A stretch of DNA of 64,000 bases from Paenibacillus sp. PAMC 26794 (GTDB lineage Bacteria; Bacillota; Bacilli; Paenibacillales; Paenibacillaceae): positions 17,410 through 81,409 of the forward strand of contig NZ_ANHX01000022.1 of the NCBI RefSeq assembly GCF_000316035.1, read 5' to 3'. Positions 36,264 through 45,992 of the stretch are shown piece by piece; position 1 is the first letter of the stretch, and each line of letters starts with the position of its first letter. The notes under the pieces were generated by a model. The model was not told the DNA's origin. It saw only the letters and a list, made by a program, of their open reading frames with translations, and ran no database searches. The translations under genes and the position numbers were made by a program.

Positions 36264-36914
36264 TCAAGCTCTGTCTCTCCTGAGCGTCAACAGATAGATT
36301 AGTGGACCCACAATAGGGATGATCCCCGCCGCGGCCCAAGCTGGTGAACGTCGACTCACTTCAGTATCCCTGTATAACGCAATCATGGAAAGTAAGGTCA
36401 GCAGTACAAAATCAATCGTCATGATATGTACAAAGGCAGATTGATTGAATGCTTCCATATATACATCCGGATGACCCTGCGTCACCGCATAGAATGCCGT
36501 CCCCAGCGTCAACAGCAGAAGGACTACATGCGTCAGCTTGTGGGCTGCTACCCGTCCAATTCCCGACTCCCGCTGACGACCAAAATGCAATCTTCCGTAA
36601 CCCGAAGCTCTATTTGCGGACGATGACCATGCATAATAAGGAAGCAGGGCAAAAGCACCCAGCCCGAAAGAAAGTATGACAAAAGGCCAAGCCGGAACAC
36701 GGCCTCGTCCTTTCACAGATGTTCTTAACAGCATACAGGCATACACTGCCGGGAAAATACCTAACCACGAAAACACAGTAAGTAACCAAGGCTCTTTGCT
36801 TTGCATTGTGATCAGTTCTTTGAATATCGGATCACTTCCAGGTGACTGCCCTGGTGCCAACAACAATGCATAGGCAATAAAAGCGATCCAGACCAGTCCT
36901 AATATCCATCTCAT
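36264..36914 (-). CDS. Conserved membrane protein (six TM)
   Basis: A 216-residue integral membrane protein with about six hydrophobic helices, no ATPase or signature motif I recognise. ATG at 36914 (MRWILGL) with AGGAGGTG upstream is chosen over an upstream in-frame start. Function unknown; it is separate from its neighbours. Confidence 0.75.
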   Translation of the reverse strand: MRWILGLVWIAFIAYALLLAPGQSPGSDPIFKELITMQSKEPWLLTVFSWLGIFPAVYACMLLRTSVKGRGRVPAWPFVILSFGLGAFALLPYYAWSSSANRASGYGRLHFGRQRESGIGRVAAHKLTHVVLLLLTLGTAFYAVTQGHPDVYMEAFNQSAFVHIMTIDFVLLTLLSMIALYRDTEVSRRSPAWAAAGIIPIVGPLIYLLTLRRDRA

Positions 36915-37090
36915 GTGTGCACCTCCTCTTACTTTCATCCCCTGCAGCTATGGGATTGAAACAATGCTCGACTCTCTTCCGTTTCAGAAGGACAGCCCTA
37001 ATATGTCGAAGCAACACTCCGAAAGATGCAAGATTTGACGTCTCCTGCGCTTTCCCGAGAAATAATTACTGCATTTCCCCTTTAAATACG

Positions 37091-37120
37091 TGTACAAAAA
37101 GTCCACTTTTGAACAACCTC
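37091..37120. repeat. Collapsed copy of the dispersed repeat (copy D)
   Basis: GTACAAAAAGTCC-ACTTTTGAACAACCTCTT joins the two ends of the element found at 2651 with the middle deleted. The remaining 36939-37392 gap shows no gene I can support. Confidence 0.45.
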
Positions 37121-37332
37121 TTGAACTGAACAAGCTAAATTTAAGTATATCCTGCTACCCAGGCACTCTGTCCATGAGATTTCTTACATTCCCGGTCCAT
37201 AACATCGGGAGCAGATAATAAAAACGCCTATCGACGTACTTTCACAGAAGACAGACCCCGTTTAGCTGAAGTTTTTCTTGCGATCATCGAATCGTTCAAC
37301 TCCGCTAAAAACGTACATATTTTATGAGCATC

Positions 37333-37369
37333 AAAAAGGCATAAGCCAGTATGCCTCCCTGGTTATGCC
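37333..37369 (-). terminator. Terminator of pncB
   Basis: AGGCATAACCAG..CTGGCTTATGCCT pairs across a 9-base loop and is followed by a T-run on the minus strand. Confidence 0.8.
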
Positions 37370-37392
37370 TCTCTGTATTTCTTGTATGCAGA

Positions 37393-38847
37393 TTATTCCT
37401 CTGTGAATTTCACATGTTCCGCAATGAGCTTCTGCTTCATATTCCATGCTGCAGGGCTGATGTTCACACGGTAGATCTCCGGGTTGAGCTTCCGCTGGTA
37501 TTCAGGCCAGAAGAGGTTCATCTGTTCCCGGTGGTACGCCCGAATCTCATCCAGATTAGGCAGGTCATACACTTTGCGTCCGTTCACAAAGATTGGCTCC
37601 AGCATATTCACCGCTTCGTAGCGGGTAACGGTCTTTTTCAGGTAAGGGTGTAGCGGGTTGAACAACTTGAGCGGTCCGCCCTGTAGCGGCTGCTCTTCCT
37701 CTGGATAGCAGATATAATCTGCAATCGCCTTGCCATGCTTCGGATCAATGATCCGAAACACTTCCTTTTTACCTGGTGTAGACACCTTTTCAGGATTGGC
37801 AGATATCTTGATCGTAGGCAGCATAGCACCTTCTACTTCACGCTCCACCAACTTGTATACTCCACCCAAAGATGGCTGGTCAGAAGCAGTAATCAGCTGT
37901 GTGCCGACTCCCCATGTATCAATCCGCGCTCCTTGAGCTTTAAGGTCGAAAATCGTATTCTCATCCAGGTCATTGGATGCAACAATTTTCACATAATCTA
38001 AGCCAGCCTCATCCAACATCTGACGTGCCTGAATGGACAAGTACGCAAGGTCACCACTGTCCAGACGAATCGCATTCATCTTTTTGCCTTGACTCTCCAG
38101 CTTCTTAGCTGTTTTGATAGCGTGAGGTACTCCACTGTTCAACGTGTCAAAGGTATCTACCAACAGCGTAACCTGATCTGGCAATACTTTGGCATACACG
38201 TCAAAAGCCTCCTGCTCGGTCATAAAGCTCTGTACCCAGGAATGGGCATGCGTACCTGCTGTTGGAATCCCGAAGCGCTCTCCGGCCAGCATATTGGACG
38301 TTGCATTGAATCCTGCCACATACGAGGCACGTGCGCCCCAGATAGCAGCATCCGCTTCCTGTGCACGCCGTGTACCGAATTCTAGTAAGGTATCCTGCTG
38401 TGCTACCTGTTTGATCCGCGAAGCCTTGGTTGCAATCAACGTCTGATAATTCATGAAGTTAAGTATCGCCGTCTCCACCAATTGTGTCTCCATAATGGAG
38501 CCTTCTACCCGAATGAGCGGTTCGTCAGGGAAAACAATTGCACCCTCCCTCATGGAATGAATCGTCCCCAGAAATGAAAACTGGAGCAACTCTTCCAGAA
38601 AGACCGGATCGTAATTTTCCTCTTGTTTGGATAAAAATTTGATGTCGTCCACCGTAAACCGAAGCTGACTGATATAGTTCACAATACGTTCCAATCCGGC
38701 AAATACCGCATATCCGTTGCCAAAAGGAAGCTTACGGAAATAGGCTTCAAATACCGCCTTCCGCTTGTGAGTACCATTCACCCAATGCGCGTACATCATA
38801 TTGATCTGATATTTATCCGTATGTAAAGCCAGGCTAGTTGTCTGCAT
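37393..38847 (-). CDS. pncB: Nicotinate phosphoribosyltransferase
   Basis: A 484-residue PncB, which turns nicotinate and PRPP into nicotinate mononucleotide in NAD salvage. Conserved segments include TDKYQINMMYAHW near the N-terminus, FGTRRAQ, AHSWVQSF and RLDSGDLAYLS. ATG at 38847 is preferred because AGAGAGG lies about ten bases upstream. It lies in line with pncA and a Nudix gene, forming a salvage operon. Confidence 0.94.
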   Translation of the reverse strand: MQTTSLALHTDKYQINMMYAHWVNGTHKRKAVFEAYFRKLPFGNGYAVFAGLERIVNYISQLRFTVDDIKFLSKQEENYDPVFLEELLQFSFLGTIHSMREGAIVFPDEPLIRVEGSIMETQLVETAILNFMNYQTLIATKASRIKQVAQQDTLLEFGTRRAQEADAAIWGARASYVAGFNATSNMLAGERFGIPTAGTHAHSWVQSFMTEQEAFDVYAKVLPDQVTLLVDTFDTLNSGVPHAIKTAKKLESQGKKMNAIRLDSGDLAYLSIQARQMLDEAGLDYVKIVASNDLDENTIFDLKAQGARIDTWGVGTQLITASDQPSLGGVYKLVEREVEGAMLPTIKISANPEKVSTPGKKEVFRIIDPKHGKAIADYICYPEEEQPLQGGPLKLFNPLHPYLKKTVTRYEAVNMLEPIFVNGRKVYDLPNLDEIRAYHREQMNLFWPEYQRKLNPEIYRVNISPAAWNMKQKLIAEHVKFTEE

Positions 38848-39044
38848 TTGTCTCATCCTCTCTGACTTCCGCTCGTGCCCGCAGATTTCACCTACGGACA
38901 CGGGTTAACATATGGAGACTTATTCTTCATGATTCTGTTCATCCGTATTAAACAAACAAGTCTCCCGTAATAAACTCTAAACACCATTCACCACATTCAT
39001 CCGGTTCCTAACATGGAGTCAACCAAACATGACTATGGAGTAAA

Positions 39045-39602
39045 TTAAGCCAAGACTGTCTCGCTCGCCTTAACCACCGAAGCACCAAGGCTGGAACGAA
39101 AATGTCCAAGTGCCCACTCATGCCCTGCCGGATTGAAGCTGGCAACGGCATCTTCATATACCGTAATATGAAAACCTTTATTGTAAGCATCCACTGCCGT
39201 ATGCAATATACAAATATCCGTGCATACCCCAATCAGTGCAATATCCGTAATACCACGTGCACGCAGTCTGAGTTCCAGATCGGTCCCACAGAATGCACTA
39301 TATCTCGTCTTATCCATCCACTGTATATCTGTTTTCCGTTCTTCCATCACTTGGGCAAGACGACCATACAACTGTCTTCCCTCCGTATCTCTGATGTTAT
39401 GAGGTGGGAAAAGGGCAGTCTCCGGGTGATACGGGTCATTCTCTTCGTGCAGATCCACAGCCATGATTACCTCATGTTTGTTCTTACAATAGGCCTCGGT
39501 TACAGCTGCAATCGTCTCTCCGATCTCTACTGCCGGCTGACCTACAGGCAAAGAACCTGTCACAAAATCCTGCGTAAAATCAATGATAATCAGTGCTTTC
39601 AT
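39045..39602 (-). CDS. pncA: Nicotinamidase
   Basis: A 185-residue isochorismatase-fold nicotinamidase. Active-site residues are visible: Asp in IIDFTQDF, Lys in DKTRYSAF and Cys in GVCTDICILHTA, with the metal site DLHEENDPYHPE. It deamidates nicotinamide for PncB, encoded just downstream. ATG at 39602, SD GGGAG. Confidence 0.93.
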   Translation of the reverse strand: MKALIIIDFTQDFVTGSLPVGQPAVEIGETIAAVTEAYCKNKHEVIMAVDLHEENDPYHPETALFPPHNIRDTEGRQLYGRLAQVMEERKTDIQWMDKTRYSAFCGTDLELRLRARGITDIALIGVCTDICILHTAVDAYNKGFHITVYEDAVASFNPAGHEWALGHFRSSLGASVVKASETVLA

Positions 39603-39669
39603 CGTCAACACTCCCTTAGCCCAGAAATGGTTGATCCTGATTCAATCAGATTGACACATCTACACATTA

Positions 39670-40473
39670 TTACGTATAGATGGATAGACGTGGTACGAGT
39701 TCTGTAAAACGATATAGCTGCGCCGGACGCTGCGAGTACTGGTTGGAACTCACCAGGTTCCCCTCTTCATCTCTTACTTCTTCCACAATGCCTTTACGGC
39801 TGCGGGTAGACGTAATCTTGCGAATGAAGTTTGGTTCTTCAAAATCCGGTACAACACTTTGAATAACCTGATATAATTCACTTAATGTAAAATCAAGTGG
39901 CAAGAACTGACGAGCAATCGTCGTTTCCAGCATCTGTTGTTGAATACGTCGATAAGCATCTTCGATTATTGTTCTGTGATCAAAGGCCAGCTCCAGTTCC
40001 TGCAGCGCCTCCTGAATGGTAAACAATCCAACATCCTCAGCATCATCTGCTGCTTGGCGTTGATCCAGCATCCATTCTTCCACAAGCGCGAAAAATGCAT
40101 GAGAGATAATCCAGCCCCTCGGGTCACGACCCGGCTGACTATATACATTCAAGTACTCCAGATGTCCACCGTCTACACCTGTCTCTTCCATCAGCTCACG
40201 CTTTGCTGCACCGTAGATGGATTCATTCTCCTGACAAAATCCACCGGGTAATGCCCATCTGCCTGCAAAAGGCCAGCCTTTGCGCTTGATTAGCATCACT
40301 TTCAGTTCCCGAATGGGAAGTGTCTTCGTCACCGTCTTCCGCTCCCGCTTGGTCAAGGTGAACATAACGATATCCGCAGGAACACCATCGGGGGTACGAT
40401 ATTTTTGGGAACTATAAGCACGTGCTGCTTGTTCGTCGCTCTCTGCATTGAAGTGTTCGTAGTTTTCGCTCAT
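39670..40473 (-). CDS. Nudix protein with C-terminal winged helix, NrtR-like
   Basis: A 267-residue protein: central Nudix domain with an intact box (GFCQENESIYGAAKRELMEE then TGV) and a ~80-residue C-terminal part (ARQFLPLDFTLSELYQVI...) like the winged helix of NrtR, a repressor of NAD genes that senses ADP-ribose. The intact Nudix box means it may also be an active hydrolase. Downstream genes pncA and pncB are NAD salvage genes, and a palindrome covers its promoter, which supports a regulatory role. Confidence 0.85.
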   Translation of the reverse strand: MSENYEHFNAESDEQAARAYSSQKYRTPDGVPADIVMFTLTKRERKTVTKTLPIRELKVMLIKRKGWPFAGRWALPGGFCQENESIYGAAKRELMEETGVDGGHLEYLNVYSQPGRDPRGWIISHAFFALVEEWMLDQRQAADDAEDVGLFTIQEALQELELAFDHRTIIEDAYRRIQQQMLETTIARQFLPLDFTLSELYQVIQSVVPDFEEPNFIRKITSTRSRKGIVEEVRDEEGNLVSSNQYSQRPAQLYRFTELVPRLSIYT

Positions 40474-40507
40474 GGGCACCACCGACTATTTTCATTTTGA
40501 TAATTTC

Positions 40508-40535
40508 ATTATGACATAATAATATCTTTTGTCAA
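40508..40535 (-). promoter_or_regulatory. Promoter and palindromic operator of the NAD salvage operon
   Basis: TTGACA (40530-40535) and CATAAT (40508-40513) are 16 bases apart on the minus strand. The -10 is part of a perfect palindrome ATTATG-t-CATAAT (40508-40520), a likely repressor site. Confidence 0.6.
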
Positions 40536-40551
40536 CCGCGGGATTCATGCG

Positions 40552-40956
40552 TTACGTTCTCGGACGTGCTATGCGGAATGTCGCCGTAGCCATGCATCCC
40601 AACGTGCCTGATACATCACGAACCTCCGATTGAGTCGTAACACTGCGTCCTGCTTGATGCAGTACCGTAGCTGTCACCGTTAACTCCCCTTGTTTCATCG
40701 GTGCAAGAAAATGCACGTTCAGATTCGTTGTCACACAGCCGTCCACTTCCATTGCTGCTGTTGCTACCATCCCCATCGCCTGATCCATCAGTGAAGTTAA
40801 TACACCCCCATGAATAATCCCCATGGAGTTGGTATGATGTTCGCCTGCTGTCAACGCGATCTGTACTTCTTTGCCGTCTCCTTTAATATAACGACAGCCT
40901 AGAAATCCCCAGAATCGTCCGTCTCCGTCCCCCACCATTTTGTCCAAAATACTCAT
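40552..40956 (-). CDS. PaaI-type hotdog thioesterase
   Basis: A 134-residue hotdog-fold protein of the PaaI thioesterase family (GIIHGGVLTSLMDQAMG, with the catalytic Asp in the helix). Acyl-CoA substrate unknown. SD AAAGGAG. Not obviously linked to the neighbouring operons. Confidence 0.9.
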   Translation of the reverse strand: MSILDKMVGDGDGRFWGFLGCRYIKGDGKEVQIALTAGEHHTNSMGIIHGGVLTSLMDQAMGMVATAAMEVDGCVTTNLNVHFLAPMKQGELTVTATVLHQAGRSVTTQSEVRDVSGTLGCMATATFRIARPRT

Positions 40957-41129
40957 TATTCATTTCTCCTTTATTCACTGTACGTATCAAGCTCTCTTGA
41001 TGTCATGTGCCTTTATCATTAAAAAATCAGCTGCCCCACACAAAATAACCCCACAGCGTGGAGCTTTGCTTGGAATTATATTCCGAGTACTTAGCGATAG
41101 TCGCTCCACGTTAACGGTTATATAATGTC

Positions 41130-41153
41130 AAAAAAGGCGCGGACAGCGTCCGC
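41130..41153 (-). terminator. Terminator of the miaB-ricA unit
   Basis: GCGGAC-gct-GTCCGC then GCCTTTTTT on the minus strand, 14 bases past the ricA stop. Confidence 0.85.
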
Positions 41154-41166
41154 ACCCTTCCGTCAT

Positions 41167-41616
41167 TTAACCGCAACTGGTCGGAGGTGAATCCGTTCCA
41201 GCTTCCACATTCACTTTTTCGGAAACCGTTTCCCGGATCACGGAGATCACAAGCTGAAGCAAGTAGTTGATATCGCTCTGGCTCTGCTGGAATTCCGTAA
41301 CCAATGGAATACTGTCCAGTTCGCTTTGCAGATCGTCAATTTCCTGTTCAATTTTGCTGACCATCTCCACATTTTTGAAGCTTTCAAAAGCAACAATTTC
41401 TTTTTGTTTTTTCTTGATCGTTGCTATCAACTGCTGGATGCGCTCATGATCACGAATTTTGGTTTCAGCCTGTTGAAACTGTCTAACTTCCTCACTCGTT
41501 CCGAGCATATCAGCCAATTCTTTGGCTTTTCCCATAATGTCGTCGCGTATGACCAGATTGCGCGTATCGTAGGTTGGCATTCCATAATGGTTGTACTGCA
41601 CTTCTTCCTGCGCCAC
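41167..41616 (-). CDS. ricA: RicA (YmcA), RicAFT complex subunit
   Basis: A 149-residue helical protein of the YlbF/YmcA family: long helix IRDHERIQQLIATIKKKQKE, then SFKNVEM. In B. subtilis RicA works with RicF and RicT in Fe-S-dependent RNA processing with RNase Y and in phosphorelay control. It has a short C-terminal tail ending SCG. It follows miaB here as in B. subtilis, but 270 bases of repeat-like DNA separate them. GTG start with GGAG upstream. Confidence 0.88.
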   Translation of the reverse strand: MAQEEVQYNHYGMPTYDTRNLVIRDDIMGKAKELADMLGTSEEVRQFQQAETKIRDHERIQQLIATIKKKQKEIVAFESFKNVEMVSKIEQEIDDLQSELDSIPLVTEFQQSQSDINYLLQLVISVIRETVSEKVNVEAGTDSPPTSCG

Positions 41617-41672
41617 TGAAATCGCTCCATTCTATGAGATGATATAAGATGAAAACTCAATGTTGCATTAAG

Positions 41673-41850
41673 CTCAGTCGACTGCTGAGTGACCGCTGCG
41701 GTGTCGGATCGTTCTTTTGATCGCTGTTGTCTCCGAATTTTTTCGATTGAGATTGTTCAAGGTTAAAATTCGGAGACAAAGGCGAACGCTTCGCTTCTAC
41801 AGAATCGATTCCGTCACCTTCGCTACGCTCGGCGTAACCCCGCTAAGTGC
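41673..41850. repeat. Hairpin-rich intergenic element between miaB and ricA
   Basis: TTGTCTCCGAATTTT (41727-41741) and AAAATTCGGAGACAA (41765-41779) form a perfect 15-bp inverted repeat with a 23-base loop; CTCAG-CTGAG and GATCG-GATCG-type small repeats flank it. The miaB-ricA transcript would carry it. Its complex layout is unlike a simple terminator. No T-run follows. Confidence 0.55.
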
Positions 41851-41886
41851 AAAAAATCATTCATCCTATTGGTGTGTGTATTACTA

Positions 41887-43443
41887 TTACTGATTGGCAG
41901 CTACCGGCTCGGAGAGCAGGTTTCCCCGAATATAAAAAGTCATCGGATCGGTGATTTCCACTTGTACGAATGTACCGATCAATTCTTTGGGTCCTTCAAA
42001 ATGCACCAGCTTGTTGCTGCGCGTACGTCCTGCCAGAACTTCGGAATTCCGCTTGCTCTCGCCTTCAACGAGCACTTCAACGATTTTGCCGCGTTGCTCT
42101 TCATTGCTTCGGTGGCTGTATTCGTTGATCGTTTCGTTCAAGCGCTTCAAACGTTCCTTCTTCACTTCCATCGGTACATTGTCTTCCATCACCGCAGCCG
42201 GTGTACCTTCCCGTGGGGAATAAATAAAGGTATAGGCAAAATCATACCCTACTTCACGGACAAGGGAAAGTGTATCTTCAAACTGTTCTTCCGTTTCCCC
42301 CGGAAAACCAACAATAATATCCGTTGTCAACACAACATCCGGGATGGCCTTTTTAATTTTGTCAGCCAGCTTCAGATAGTGTTCCCGGTTATACTTGCGG
42401 CTCATACGTTTGAGTACTTCCGAACTGCCAGATTGCACCGGAAGATGAATGTGCTCCACCAAATTTCCGCCCTTGGCCAGCACTTCAATCAAGCGATCAT
42501 CAAAGTCACGTGGGTGACTGGTTGTAAACCGTACTCGCGGAATATCAATTTGGCGAATGGCATCCATCAAGTCACCAAAGCTGTAGTTCAAGTCGGTGAA
42601 ATCCTTGCCGTACGCATTCACATTTTGACCAAGCAGCGTGATCTCCTTAAAGCCTTGTCGTGCCAAATCCCTAACTTCGGCAATGACATCTTCAGGACGA
42701 CGGCTGCGTTCTTTGCCCCGCGTAAACGGAACGATGCAATATGTACAGAACTTGTCGCAGCCATACATAATGTTCACCCAGCCGCGCATACCCTCACGTT
42801 TCTTCGGCAGGTTCTCAATAATGTCGCCTTCCTTGGACCATACCTCAACAACCATTTCTTTGCTGAACAACGCTTCCTGGATTAGATGTGGCAGTCGATG
42901 CACGTTATGTGTACCAAAGATCATATCCACAAATCCATGCTTCTGCATGATTCGGTTGACGACGCCTTCTTCTTGGGACATACACCCGCATACGCCAAGT
43001 AACAATCCCGGACGTTCGAGTTTTAGCGTTTTCAGGTGACCAAGCTCACCAAATACTTTATCTTCCGCATTTTCCCGTATGGCACACGTATTGAGCAGGA
43101 TAATATCAGCTTCTTTGCGATTCTCTGTAGCCTGATATCCCATAGACTCAAGCAGTCCTTTGATAGTCTCCGAGTCATGCTCGTTCATCTGACATCCATA
43201 CGTATATACAATATAATGTTTGCCTTTCCCTATGTTTTTCAGTTCATCGGGAATTGCATTTTCGTAAAGCACCTGGACGTCTTCCTTGCCCCGCTGTTTC
43301 TCCTGACGATGATTGGGTTCCGATTTGATGTTAATCTCACGACCCCGGATTCTTATCTTTTTGCTGAATTCATCTTGCGAAATTACTTTGGCATCGGAGA
43401 AATCAAAATATTGGGAGTAATCCTTTTTTGAGCCTTTAGCCAT
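41887..43443 (-). CDS. miaB: tRNA methylthiotransferase MiaB
   Basis: A 518-residue radical SAM enzyme that adds the 2-methylthio group to i6A37 of tRNA. UPF0004 Cys residues are at YGCQMN (Cys84) and NTCAIREN (Cys120); the radical SAM triad is CDKFCTYC, and a C-terminal TRAM domain follows. It is long because of an N-terminal extension, as in Bacillus YmcB. ATG at 43443 with GGAGTGACCGAAGG upstream. Confidence 0.95.
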   Translation of the reverse strand: MAKGSKKDYSQYFDFSDAKVISQDEFSKKIRIRGREINIKSEPNHRQEKQRGKEDVQVLYENAIPDELKNIGKGKHYIVYTYGCQMNEHDSETIKGLLESMGYQATENRKEADIILLNTCAIRENAEDKVFGELGHLKTLKLERPGLLLGVCGCMSQEEGVVNRIMQKHGFVDMIFGTHNVHRLPHLIQEALFSKEMVVEVWSKEGDIIENLPKKREGMRGWVNIMYGCDKFCTYCIVPFTRGKERSRRPEDVIAEVRDLARQGFKEITLLGQNVNAYGKDFTDLNYSFGDLMDAIRQIDIPRVRFTTSHPRDFDDRLIEVLAKGGNLVEHIHLPVQSGSSEVLKRMSRKYNREHYLKLADKIKKAIPDVVLTTDIIVGFPGETEEQFEDTLSLVREVGYDFAYTFIYSPREGTPAAVMEDNVPMEVKKERLKRLNETINEYSHRSNEEQRGKIVEVLVEGESKRNSEVLAGRTRSNKLVHFEGPKELIGTFVQVEITDPMTFYIRGNLLSEPVAANQ

Positions 43444-43643
43444 TTCCTTCGGTCACTCCTTACAGCCTCTATTAATAAAAAATCGTTCATTCATCCCTGT
43501 TCCACGTGAATTTCTTGCTTGGAACATTAAAAGAGCATTACAGCAAATTATAGCATGAATTGGGCTGTAGTTCCACATCCAAAGCGCATCTCCCTTCGTC
43601 TAATCCGAAACATGCCATGCTCAGAAGAACACTCAGAAAATAC

Positions 43644-43705
43644 AAAAACCTGAGCCTTGCCATCAGGGCTGGAATTAACCGGCCCTGTTGGCTGTGCTCA
43701 GGTTT
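43644..43705 (-). terminator. Terminator of pduL
   Basis: AAACCTGAGC and GCTCAGGTTT flank a long loop and are followed by a T-run on the minus strand. The rest of the 43444-43754 gap holds the miaB upstream region; nothing else is seen. Confidence 0.75.
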
Positions 43706-43754
43706 ATATGTTATTCAGACCGCCCCAATTGGGGGCTGAAGCTATTACATGTAA

Positions 43755-44327
43755 TTAATCGATGATTTCAGCAGTGTCGCCATTACGAGCGCCAGCAGCG
43801 TTAGCTTCATCTGTATCAATATGCATGTCCAGTGCGAAAGAATCGGATACACGAGCCAGTACATTTTCCAGTACAAGACCGCGATCTCCGCCGAGGCGAA
43901 CTTTCAGCATTTGTTTGTCCTCGATACCCCATTTAGCAGCATCAGAAGTATGGAAGTGAATGTGACGAGCAGCAACGATAACACCTTTATCAATCGTTAC
44001 TTCGCCAGCAGGACCTTTAATTGTGATTCCTGGTGTACCTTCAATGCTTCCAGATTCACGTACAGGTGCTTTAACACCAATCGCAAATGAATCTGTCATG
44101 GAGATCTCCAGTTGCGTTTCAGGGCGAACAGGTCCAAGGATACGCACTTTATCAAACTGTCCTTTCGAACCAATTACCGCTACAGTTTCGTTAGCAGCGT
44201 ATTGGCCAGGCTGGGACAGAGGTTTAAATTCAGTCAGTTCATAACCTTTGCCAAACAAAATTTCAACGTGCTCTTGGGATACATGAATGTGACGGGCAGA
44301 TACGCCCACAGGTACTGTTTTACTCAT
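43755..44327 (-). CDS. pduL: Phosphate propanoyltransferase, PduL-like
   Basis: A 190-residue PduL-type phosphotransacylase with two copies of the metal-binding motif, ARHIHVS near the N-terminus and AARHIHFH near residue 120. It interconverts acyl-CoA and acyl phosphate. No microcompartment shell protein is nearby and there is no encapsulation peptide extension, so it probably works free in the cytosol as an acetate/propionate enzyme. ATG at 44327 with AAGGAGTG. Confidence 0.92.
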   Translation of the reverse strand: MSKTVPVGVSARHIHVSQEHVEILFGKGYELTEFKPLSQPGQYAANETVAVIGSKGQFDKVRILGPVRPETQLEISMTDSFAIGVKAPVRESGSIEGTPGITIKGPAGEVTIDKGVIVAARHIHFHTSDAAKWGIEDKQMLKVRLGGDRGLVLENVLARVSDSFALDMHIDTDEANAAGARNGDTAEIID

Positions 44328-44521
44328 TGTAAATTTCACTCCTTGTTTATCTATGGCCTGTACTCAGGCTCTTAACAATCCAATGGTATTATACCCCTTT
44401 TTGGAGTGAAATGAAAACGAACTGGTGAAAATTCATGAAATACACTTATTTCCCCATCATTCCACTCCTTTATTTGGAAAACAAGTTTCAATTCAAACCA
44501 TTCAACGCACACACCAGTTCA

Positions 44522-45523
44522 CTATTTCATGGAATTCCCCTTCATCTGCATCTTCGGATTGCTCTCTGGCAAGTGTTCCCCCAGATAACTCATTGCATTC
44601 CCCCACAACCAGCCACGAACCAGATGTTCATCATAATGTTTGAGCAGGATTTCCGTCAGTCTCGGATAATGCCCTGAATGTTCAAGTCTCTGAATATACG
44701 TTGAGATTCCATCAAAATCAGAGCCCATCATCAGGTGATGCTGCCCGCCGAGAGAACAGAATTGCTCAATATGAGGCAGCAGATCTTCTATACGTACCTC
44801 ACCTTCCTGTTTTACAAACCAGGGTACAAAAGTCAATCCGATCCGCCCTTCCCGGGCAATGATAGCCTGAATCTGATCATCTTTCAGATTACGCACATGG
44901 GGACATACGCTATAACTGTTGGAGTGGGAGGCGATAAAAGGTCGTTTACTCAAGTCAGCCAATTCCCAAAATCCTTTCTCCGTCAGATGTGACACATCTA
45001 ACAGCATTCCGATTTCATTACACTGGCACACCAGTTCTTTCCCCTTCTCGGTCAGACCTGCTCCACGCTTCTCCATTACTCCGTCAGCTGCCCAATTGGC
45101 ATAATTCCACGTTAGTCCAATGATTCGAACGCCCATCTGATAACATAACTCCAGATAGAACAGGTTGCCCTCCAGGCCATCCACACCCTCCAGTGTGATT
45201 AATCCCCACGGACCCTCTGTTTGCCCCACCTGAGCCACCTGTTCACGCCATAACAACGTCTGTGTGCCGCCAGGCCGCTCCTGACTTCTCTCTACACGTC
45301 TACGATAAATCTCCAACTGCCCCATCACATGTTCAAACTTGCCTCTGCCAAGTACTTCGGGTAAATAGATGGCGAACGCTTGCAACCCTACATTCCCCTC
45401 TTTCAAACGTTGCAAGTTCACATCCAGTTGTGGAGCATCTTGGAATGAAAGTGCGGGCTGCATCAAAATTTTGCTCAGTGCATCACAGTGAAAATCAGCT
45501 ACACGCCAATCAGACATGGACAT
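44522..45523 (-). CDS. M19-family dipeptidase
   Basis: A 333-residue membrane-dipeptidase-like zinc enzyme. Metal ligands appear in DFHCDAL, the ASHSNSYSVCPHVRN segment and GSDFDGI, typical for peptidase family M19. There is no signal peptide, so it should be cytosolic, as other bacterial M19 enzymes. ATG at 45523 has GAAGGAGGG upstream. Confidence 0.92.
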   Translation of the reverse strand: MSMSDWRVADFHCDALSKILMQPALSFQDAPQLDVNLQRLKEGNVGLQAFAIYLPEVLGRGKFEHVMGQLEIYRRRVERSQERPGGTQTLLWREQVAQVGQTEGPWGLITLEGVDGLEGNLFYLELCYQMGVRIIGLTWNYANWAADGVMEKRGAGLTEKGKELVCQCNEIGMLLDVSHLTEKGFWELADLSKRPFIASHSNSYSVCPHVRNLKDDQIQAIIAREGRIGLTFVPWFVKQEGEVRIEDLLPHIEQFCSLGGQHHLMMGSDFDGISTYIQRLEHSGHYPRLTEILLKHYDEHLVRGWLWGNAMSYLGEHLPESNPKMQMKGNSMK

Positions 45524-45562
45524 TGTTAACCCTCCTTCTATATTTTTATGGCAAAAAAAACG

Positions 45563-45597
45563 CAAAAAAACCTGTCTACATCATCGTAAACAGGTTC
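45563..45597 (-). terminator. Terminator after spoVS
   Basis: AACCTGTTTACGATGATG and TAGACAGGTT pair with a mismatch and are followed by TTTTTTTG on the minus strand. Confidence 0.8.
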
Positions 45598-45614
45598 AAT
45601 GCATACTGCATGTA

Positions 45615-45875
45615 TTATCTGGGCTCCACAATCAGCTTAATGGCCGTTCGGTCCTCGCCGTCGATCACAATGTCTGTAAAAGCTGGAATACAAATCAGGT
45701 CAACTCCGCTTGGTGCTACAAATCCCCGGGCTATTGCTACCGCTTTGATGGCTTGGTTCAGTGCTCCCGCTCCAATTGCCTGCAGTTCAGCATTTCCACG
45801 TTCACGAAGAACCCCTGCAAGAGCGCCGGCTACAGAATTAGGATTGGACTTTGCTGAAACTTTTAATACATCCAT
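45615..45875 (-). CDS. spoVS: Stage V sporulation protein S
   Basis: An 86-residue Alba-like protein matching SpoVS over its full length (VLKVSAKSNPNSVAGALAG, IGAGALNQAIKA). It is needed for normal spore coat and septation steps. The frame is open further upstream, but GGGAGG before the ATG at 45875 sets the start. It follows ymdB by ~120 bases, a B. subtilis-like order. Confidence 0.95.
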   Translation of the reverse strand: MDVLKVSAKSNPNSVAGALAGVLRERGNAELQAIGAGALNQAIKAVAIARGFVAPSGVDLICIPAFTDIVIDGEDRTAIKLIVEPR

Positions 45876-45992
45876 GGTAAGTACCTCCCTGGGAATGTTG
45901 AAAGTTTGTTTCCACTTACTAGATGTTATTCGCGGGAGGCAAAAAAATTCCTTCTTTTTAGACGGGTTTCCCTGCAAATTGGGACAATACCC

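Noticed and set aside
41869..42885. Long plus-strand ORF (338 codons) opposite miaB
   Set aside because: The minus strand encodes a complete, recognisable MiaB with the Fe-S motifs; the antisense frame has no family features and no SD of its own.
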